From: Antedon mediterranea
Lineage: Eukaryota; Echinodermata; Crinoidea; Comatulida; Antedonidae
Direction of reading: 5' to 3'
Assembly: GCF_964355755.1 (NCBI RefSeq)
Contig: NC_092679.1
Coordinates: forward strand, 8,372,001-8,436,000
DNA length: 64,000 nt
Shown: positions 57,101 to 64,000 of the stretch, piece by piece
How positions within the stretch are numbered: the stretch's first letter is position 1
How the letters are laid out: each line of letters starts with the position of its first letter
Made by a program: the position numbers and the translations under genes
Notes under the pieces: generated by a model
Told to the model about the DNA's origin: nothing
The model's input: only the letters and a program-made list of their open reading frames with translations
Database searches by the model: none

Positions 57101-57992
57101 TATGTTTAGGTTCTATGATGTCTGTATTCACCATAGGTGAGTTTTTTTAATTTTAAGTGTTTCCCGAAGTAGAAATACAGGTACTTAAATATTTATTGAG
57201 TGAAGTGAAATACTTAATATTTAAGGGAAATATATATCACTAGTGTTAATGGTATATGGTCACTGAGTCTAGATGGAGGTAGCACCAAAGAGTAGTCTGT
57301 TATTATACAGTTATCTGCTCAAGAGTACCACACTGTATATTTGGCAATATTAAACTTTAGTGTACACTGTACGTGGAAAGTCTTAATCAATTCCATTTAC
57401 AAGGAGTGGATGCGTTACAAATGATTTCCAGTATGACCTCTTCCCATAACCAGGAAATAATGACGTGCTGCAACCTGTAATGGCATGGAAGCTGGTTAGA
57501 TTATTCTTAATAGGTTTTCAACCACTTTATTGTTCACTATACCAGACATCGTCCATACTTTTGAAGGCTACTGTTACAAAGTGCATATAATTAATTAACA
57601 TCAACTTTCATGTATAATTGCAAGCACTTTGTTATTGACATAAAGAATGTCTAAAAACTGTGTGATATTTGTTCTCCTCCAAACCGATGAGTGTGGCCCA
57701 AAACACATGTGTACAGATTAGTACATTGGGACTATCCTTTCAATCGTGTCACTGCTTTTATCCACCCCTTTCCAATGTAATGATCAAATACAACAAAATG
57801 ACGAAATATCTAGGTAACTTGCATAAATACTTGCATAGTCACCAAATGTTTACAGCCATGTTTACTGCATCCTATAGTGCATGACCATCATGTTTTTACT
57901 GTAAGTTTTCTTCTGGAACATCTGTTGGTATTTCAACGTCATCCATCAAGATATGTGAAGTCATATTTGGTTAAAGATATTAAAATTGGGCT

Positions 57993-58550
57993 ATGATCAT
58001 ACTCCAAGGCGATTTCACTGACAGGCTTAAGATACTAAATTTACCAGATATGGTTCAAAGAATGAAATTTCATAGTATAATTTTTGTAGTTAAGTGTTTG
58101 CATAATTTAATTGATTTTGATATATTTGAATACCTTACAATTAATTCTCGGTATCCAGAGTCCCTCACCTTTAAACACATGTATGCTAGAACTAATGCAT
58201 TTAAATACTCCCTGTTTGTTAATTTCCCTCGAATATGGGAATGTATCCCGCATGAAGTTCGTAACAAAGTCCTGTTTAACTTTGGGGGGTTTAGAAGGGA
58301 TCTGAAAAAATGTATTACTGATATCGAATTCATCTAGACTATCACTGTGTTTTTATGTCTATTGCGTTTTTCGTACTATTAGTTGGGAAAGCCACTCGAC
58401 AGTGCAGTTCTTTTGAACTGATCCACTTTTGGTTACCCGCAGGTGCTGATAGTACTTTTGTTCTGTTTTGTTGAATGATGCCGTACCTTGTTTATGATTT
58501 TTGTATGTTACCTGGAAATTGAATAAAATAAAATAAAAAATAAAAAACAA
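57993..58550 (+). mobile_element. LINE 3' fragment with AAAAT tail
   Basis: The + frame 57993-58337 (up to 114 residues) has DRLKILNLPDMVQRMKF, a RT/connection C-terminal helix pattern typical of CR1/L2-type LINEs. It ends with an FPRIWECIPHEVRNK-like (W..IP..V) motif and a terminal FRRDLKK. A 3' UTR follows and then repeated AAAAT (58522-58548). 5'-truncated insertion inside the 4-kb element; not a host gene. Confidence 0.7.
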
Positions 58551-58999
58551 TGGTTGATCAGCAGATTTTCTGTCAGTTTTTATATACTTTCTCGAAACAG
58601 TTGCCTTATAGAAATCCGCAAAGGTTTAGAGCGATGCTTTCTCAGTGGCTCATGAAGTTCTAAGTTCTACTGTTTTTTTTCTTTCAATAAGTTGTTACTT
58701 TAAATATAAGATCTTCCTTATCATCTGTCAGTTCGAAAGAATATTGTGTATTATGTGTGATTCGTGATCAGTCTGACCATGTCATGCAGAACCTATCAAT
58801 GAATTACAGCGTTTCTTGTTATACCAATGATTCTATTTTGAATTGATCAATCATCCACTCAGTGTTTAGAATATTGGTTCTGATAGTTTAGATAGGTAAA
58901 TTTGTTTACCCTTTTAACCTCATTTCTACAACGAATTCAATCGGTTTTTAAATGTGTTGGTGGTTTCAGAAATGACGACTTTGGTTGAAAAACTATTAA

Positions 59000-59260
59000 A
59001 ATATATAATTACTAATTGTGAAAAAGTGGATCTCTTATCAGTCCTTTGTGAAATTTAGGTTTAAAAAGTCTAAGCTGATGTCCTCGTGTATTTCTGCTTA
59101 GATTGCATCTTATTTGAAGGAAGTCTTCCTTGGCTACACCCTCGAAATCTTTTGAAAATTTTCAATCAAGTCACCATGAATTCATACAGGGTTGTTAGGC
59201 CAAGAAACTTTAAACGATCTCATATGAATAAGAATGGATAGCTGGAATTTGATTTGTCGC
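59000..59260 (-). mobile_element. LINE ORF2 C-terminal fragment, minus strand, decayed
   Basis: On the minus strand about 59137-59031 reads GVAKEDFLQIRCNLSRNTRG then HQLRLFKPKFHKG, the 'TRGH..KL.KP' segment of LINE ORF2 C-termini. The upstream part (59240-59140) needs frame changes. A second LINE remnant inside the 4-kb element, in reverse orientation to the one at 57993. Confidence 0.6.
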
Positions 59261-59689
59261 ATGACGTTGTCCTCTTCAAGTGCGTTTACTTTTTGGGAGA
59301 AATGGATTTCATACCTGGACACAGTACGTAACGTAATGTTTGTAAATAACGTTAAAACCGTCTTTATCCATGTGTATAAAGGACTTCTTAATTACTTAAG
59401 GAGTTTTATATTTGTTATCACCGTCAGCCATGATAGCATAGATGCGAAGGCCTCAAGAAGAAGTCCCCAATTACCACTCCTTCCAACCTTGGTAAAGTCC
59501 AATAGTTAGAGTTTTTGAAAACAAAGACTCGATACCCAGGTTTCTCTTTCGAGATTTCTTGAAACAACAAACTTCAATAAAAACTTGTATCATTGAAATA
59601 ATGAAAACAATGTTTAAATAATTACATTATAGGGGGTCTCTGACCCAAACAAAAACATCTCGACATTAGGTCATATAGGGGGTCTCTGT

Positions 59690-59825
59690 TTTCGAAATTT
59701 TTCGAAAAACAAATTTCTAAATATTATTACATTATTATAGGTAATATTAATAATTTTTCTAAAAACAAATTTCTAAATATTACTGTATTACATTATTATA
59801 GGTAATATTAATATTATACTGTAGT
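59690..59825. repeat. Short tandem duplication (~65 bp)
   Basis: AAAAACAAATTTCTAAATAT and the following ATTACATTATTATAGGTAA occur twice (about 59703-59752 and 59760-59812). A simple local duplication in the right part of the 4-kb element. Confidence 0.7.
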
Positions 59826-60356
59826 AAAAGACCAATCATTTGGCACATATGGCGTTTCATACATATAACACTTGACCTATTTTTTTCCGACAAAAATCAA
59901 AACGATGACTGGTGGACAACATGAAAAAGACAAATTTACAACAGACTGGGAAAAGCCTATTAAAAAACTGTGTGTACTTTACAGAAAATATGTGAAAACA
60001 ACATTTTGAGAAAATGACACTTTTATATTTAATTTCCTATGTTTTTATGTGTAAAATTAAATGTTTATCTCATAATTACTATAATATGAAGCATCAGTTG
60101 ATCTTCATATATACCTTTTTGGATAGATCTTATGATGTAGATGATTTTCCGTGAATACAAAAAAATCCTATATTTTGACCTTGTTTGACCTCTTGACCAC
60201 ATAAACTGACCTTAAAACCCAAAACTGAAGATGGCATCAACCCCTATCGTTTTTGTCACCCCACAAAGGATACATTCAACATGGTTGCCTGCTATTAACA
60301 AAAAATGCCCCCCAAACTTTTTATAGAGGACTTTTGTGTATTTGGCCTCTCTACTA

Positions 60357-61291
60357 TAAAATATTGTCAAAATAATGCCTATTTTGAATCTATTATAGCT
60401 CTTCAGGATCAATGGTGACCCCCAATTGTTTTAACTTATTATGTAAGAAGATAAATTGTAGATATGAATTCATACAAAATGTTTACCTCTCGGATGTTAT
60501 GACGTCATTGTATGGCCACACGAATGTAAAATATAGGATTTTTGTCTTTTTCGTTATTGCTCATCACATACAACAGAGCGCATCTTGCTTATACGTATTC
60601 CATTTCCCCCGAGATTTTAATATTGTCTACGTCAATCAACTATCTTTCAAATGAGTTAAAAATATTTTAATTTTTATGACGTCATGTCTAAAAATGTAAA
60701 TAACGTGTCACTTATTTTCATCTTTACAGAAAATTTCAATCTGTTATAGCTCGTCAGAATAAAAAGTGATAATCATGATTAAACGTTTTCTGGAAGCTAT
60801 TGGATTGTAGATACGAATTCATGTGAATATTTTGCCAATCAGATGTTGTGATGTCATCATATGGCCAGTTGAATTCAAAAAGTCATATTTTCATCTCTTG
60901 CGTAAAAGTTCATTGCGTTTAAACGAGAGCGCATCTCACTTTTACGTGCCCAAAATTTTTCAAATTTGTATTGTGATTATTTAGATAATTATCTTCTAAA
61001 ATTGTTATCTTTATAGGTCAATTTGATGACGTCATCGCGTTAAAAATTGGATTTAAAAGATGGGTCTCGTAATTAAGTCTATGCTACACTGTATATAACA
61101 TACACAGTGTATTCTGTAGATACTGTAATATGATGTATGCTACAAAATAGGTACAATTCAGCACTGTAAACACATTTATTTCATGTCATAGGATGGCATA
61201 ATAATTGTCGAGGTTCATATAGTTTAAAGTATGTGCATGTTGCGTTTGCGCGGATAACCCGAACTCGTCAAAGTGACGAGTTCAAATCTAG
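60357..61291 (+). mobile_element. HINE-like unit, right part
   Basis: Continues the unit interrupted at 56307. It has the usual TGACGTCA-containing blocks and ends GCGGATAACCCGAACTCGTC, the TGACGAGTT hairpin arm and CTAG (61288-61291), followed by TT. It is the subtype of array units 2 and 12. Confidence 0.78.
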
Positions 61292-61293
61292 TT

Positions 61294-61569
61294 GGTTATC
61301 CGCAACTTATAAAGTTGCATATAACCCTTGTGATTGTAAATATCTTTTTTTTTCTTCTTCTTTGTTATTAGTTATCCGCTTAGTAGCGGATAACTCCTTG
61401 TAATCGTCCTGTTTCATCATATTTTTTTTTTTTTTTTTTTCTTTATTATTAGTTATCCGCACTTGGCGGATAACTCCTTGTTTTTGTATGGGATCTTTTT
61501 CCTTTTCTGTATTATTAGTTATCCGCATTGAGCAGATAATTAGTTATCCGCATTGAGCAGATAACTCCT
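61294..61569 (+). repeat. Cluster of five left-terminal hairpins
   Basis: Left-end motifs start at 61294 (GGTTATCCGCAACTT variant), 61370, 61451, 61517 and 61542. Spacers are pyrimidine-rich. The last two are only 25 bp apart. Most are not followed by any body, so they are orphan ends, as at 30988-31200. Confidence 0.78.
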
Positions 61570-61825
61570 TGTAATCGTCCTGGATCTTTTTCTGCTTCTT
61601 TCTTTCTCCCCCATTTTTGTGCAGAACGTATCTCAAAAACTTGTAAACATAACATTTCATAACTTTATCAACATATGGGCATTTACGTGAAGTTGTGCAC
61701 CTCCTATTTTTGAATGACGTCAGAGTTGTGCAACATGACTTACGCGCGATTTTATGATTTTTTATGATTGATCATAGACTAAAAACCAAGCATAATTTTG
61801 TTTTGACACTTTGTGAAAATTTAAG
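61570..61825 (+). mobile_element. HINE-like unit, truncated after ~250 bp
   Basis: Follows the array units from TTCTTTCTTTCTCCCCCATT through GTTGTGCACCTCCTATTTTT to GTGAAAATTTAA and then changes abruptly to unrelated sequence at about 61826. One TGACGTCA is present at 61716-61723. Confidence 0.72.
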
Positions 61826-63463
61826 AGCCATTGTCTGTAAGAATCAAAGAAATATCAAAAAAAGTGGCAGACTCAAAAAAATGGATTTCTTTCAAATTTT
61901 GCACATGGCTATATATGTGTTGAGAGAAATCAAATATGAAGTATTTTTTATTTCAAACGTATATTTCCATGGCAACGGCCAAATTTGTGTTTTTGACAAA
62001 TTTTGTCCTTTTTTAAGGTTTTTTAAAATGGATATTGGCACTACTTTGATGAGCGATATTTTTGTGTTGTTCATTTAATTATAAAAAATAATTAGTGTAT
62101 GCATAATAACAATGCATTGTGTACCTGTTTCAAATTTTTTTTTTTTTTTTTATTTCATACTTTGGGAGATACCATTTATTTAAAAAGGGGTGTTTTTCAC
62201 TTTTTTTAAATTGTTCAATGCAACTAAACTTTACTTCACCATAACGCCCAAAGTGGTGTATTTTTTTAGCTGATTTATTACAAATAGGTAGTTCTAATGT
62301 TTAATAATTGATTTCTAAAATATAATACTGGGGTAAATTTAAAATCTACAAGCAGTGTTGCGAGAAACATAGGCGTTTTTATATAAAAAAAAAACATGGT
62401 ATATTAGTAAAAACATTTTATTTTCTTTGATTATTTGATTTGAAACTCATTGGTCAGAAAAATTCTTAATGTTTTATATAGTTCTAGTTGTGTTGTGAGA
62501 AAAAAAAAATTAATTTTTAATTATAGATTCTGTAATTCCCAGTTTTAATGTCATTTTATAGGTTATATCCTCTGGAAATTTGAATAAATTATCAGATCGT
62601 TGTGAATTTTAATCTTTGCAACAGATTACTCCTCTCTTATTTTGAAGCTCCTCTTTCATTTGTTTACTTCTTTTATTTGCTAACCTAAGCAGATCCCATA
62701 TGCCCATCCACCACCACTTTCGACTACCACCCCTCCCCACCCCCACCCCGACTATAACCACAAAAAGATAAACTGCAACACTTTGGTCGATCATCCACTA
62801 TAGAGTGTCAAATGCATGCATTCAAGCACCACCCACACTGCCGCTACTATCGCCCCAATGAATAGACGGATTCAAACTCCTCCATCCAACCACCTCCCCC
62901 TTTTCTCCAAGCCCCCACCCACCCCAAGTTAAAAATTGCAATGCAAAAGATAGGACATAAAGTTAAGTTTTTAGACCCTCGCCTTCAACCACCTAACTAT
63001 TTAAAAGTCCTGGATCCACCACTTTCCCCTCCCCAAAATAGAACCAATCAAAAGTCAATGATATACTCAGGTATGTTAATGCTACATAACAAATATTGAA
63101 GCCCTGATTTGAAATTTCATTTCATTTAAGGTCAGCATGTAAAATATCACACTTTATTATTAAATATTGGTTTTAAATTCTATATTTTTTTTACTGTGAT
63201 GGTTGGATTCAGTAATAATTATTAATTAATAATTATCTGATAATTATTTAATTTCCCTTAGTTATGCATAGCAACAGTTACTATGGTAACTAAAAATGAG
63301 ATATTCTTTAGATTTTGCATATTTATCTCATACAAATTTAAATTTGTAGATTATTAGCAGGCATGCCTTATTTGCATTTTCAAATTACCGTTTCACAAGG
63401 TCATATTCGTAAGCACTTTCTTCTGTGATTATTTTTATTCATGAAAACCCCATATTTTATTTA
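61826..63463. other. Unassigned DNA
   Basis: AT-rich with A and T runs; 62690-62760 and 62820-62940 are C-rich on the + strand. No frame resembles a further exon of the gene at 51861. The open frames at 61764 and 62609 have no family features. Confidence 0.4.
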
Positions 63464-63994
63464 CAGCGGCCACCTCCCTTAACGGACGCACTTTGAAAAG
63501 CCTGTTTGTTCTTCCTATCTAATTAGTGCATTTGGTGCTTACCGTAAGCAGCTGCGAGCACCTTTTTATACTAAAAATGAGATTTTTTGTAAGCGGCCAA
63601 TCGAAAAATGTGATACTTATTGCATGGACCTATGAATTAGAGGTGCATGTTTATTGTATTTCTTTATATATTAGCTTTATTTTGAAGAGGTTTTAAAAAC
63701 ATTACTGTGAAGAGATGAGAAAACTACACAGATTTTGACCGACCATTTTTCATATGATAAAAGTTTTGAAAATTTGTCTGAAAATGCTAAAAAATACTAA
63801 ACCACCTGATTATAAATAATAATATGCCTACAATTAGCTGGAAAATTGAGAGGCTCGTTTCGTTAAGAATATCGTATATAGCCATAATAAGTGATTTTGG
63901 CCCTTTATCGGCAGAACCTCCCGTAAGGGGTCACCGCCCGTAAGCGGCCACTTTTCCAGGTCCCGAGGGTGGCCACTTACGGGAGGTTCAACTG
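63464..63994. mobile_element. pogo/Tigger-like MITE candidate
   Basis: Starts CAGCGGCCACCTCCC after TA and ends GGGAGGTTCAACTG before TA. Near the right end are repeated CCGTAAG(C/T)GGCCAC blocks in both orientations. TA target, CAG-type ends and a 531-bp size with no coding fit a non-autonomous pogo/Tc1 element. The terminal inverted repeats match only partly, so the left border is uncertain. Confidence 0.45.
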
Positions 63995-64000
63995 TATTTA

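Larger units (their letters stand above)
56308..60356. mobile_element. 4,049-bp DNA element with TAA target duplication
   Basis: Inserted into a HINE-like unit: TAA at 56305-56307 and again at 60357-60359; removing the element and one TAA restores the unit's GTTATAAAATATTG. The ends TAGTAGGGCGGCCAGTG and TTTGGCCTCTCTACTA start inverted repeats of roughly 190 bp (AATAGCAGGCAACCATG and its complement lie in both). A TAA duplication and such ends suggest PIF/Harbinger type. No transposase is recognised; the interior holds other repeats (LINE pieces), so it is probably non-autonomous. Confidence 0.75.

Noticed and set aside
57993-58337. Host gene of 114 residues
   Set aside because: The C-terminal LINE pattern, the following UTR and the AAAAT tail identify it as a 5'-truncated retrotransposon.
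61764-62078. 104-residue frame as a further exon or gene
   Set aside because: It begins inside a truncated HINE-like unit and runs into low-complexity DNA; no splice sites in a phase compatible with exon 8.

Overview
This window looks like non-coding-dominated genomic DNA from a marine invertebrate animal, most likely an echinoderm or another ambulacrarian. It is AT-rich. The only coherent coding signal is a set of short exons with gt/ag boundaries and compatible phases, spread over nearly 48 kb. TAGGCCTA-type palindromes are frequent, which I associate with sea-urchin, crinoid and hemichordate genomes. Every mobile element I recognise is eukaryotic: Helitrons, PIF/Harbinger-like and pogo-like DNA elements, LINEs, Ty3/gypsy, and tRNA-derived SINEs. 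There is no operon, CRISPR array or intact RNA gene.

One host gene runs left to right through the window. I assembled eight internal exons on the + strand: 4225-4288, 5527-5609, 6702-6808, 12093-12245, 14602-14709, 14943-15082, 46951-47036 and 51861-52065. All seven junctions keep one open frame with matching phases. The encoded part, about 318 residues, is mainly helical repeats of roughly 35 residues that resemble animal PPR repeats. My best call is an LRPPRC-like mitochondrial RNA-stability protein, called from memory of the family and not by a search. First and last exons lie outside the window, or are not recognisable in it.

Layout. 1-4224: a LINE tail, small inverted-repeat elements and unassigned DNA. 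4225-15082: six exons with introns holding Helitron ends, MITE-like elements and two tRNA-derived SINE candidates. 15083-46950: one 31.9-kb intron. Its left part is a nest of a Helitron A copy, a Helitron B copy, a second Helitron A copy inside B in opposite orientation, and a 2.3-kb near-perfect foldback element inserted exactly in Helitron B's terminal CTAG. Its right part is a 21,090-bp array (25223-46312) of 14 head-to-tail units of about 1.5 kb. These have rolling-circle (HINE/Helentron-like) ends: a GTTATCCGC hairpin on the left and an AACTCGTCA/TGACGAGTT hairpin plus CTAG on the right. Inside the array, a 5,933-bp block is tandemly duplicated almost without differences.

The DNA holding the array, including exon 7, was tandemly duplicated. 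The second copy (47232-47888) lacks the array, so it gives an empty site that defines the insertion as between two T residues. That copy also lost 425 bp, including nearly all of its copy of exon 7. 47889-51860 holds a broken Ty3/gypsy fragment, a LINE fragment, an 88-bp tandem repeat and a 1-kb inverted-repeat element. 52066-64000 holds a 104-bp tandem repeat, a second Helitron B with a nested Helitron A, and another HINE-like unit split by a 4,049-bp element with a TAA target duplication. It ends with clusters of orphan left ends and a pogo-like element.

The most interesting system is the HINE-like array. It carries repeated TGACGTCA (CRE/ATF-type) palindromes, has higher-order structure, and comes with orphan left ends and a datable empty site inside an intron of a mitochondrial-function gene.
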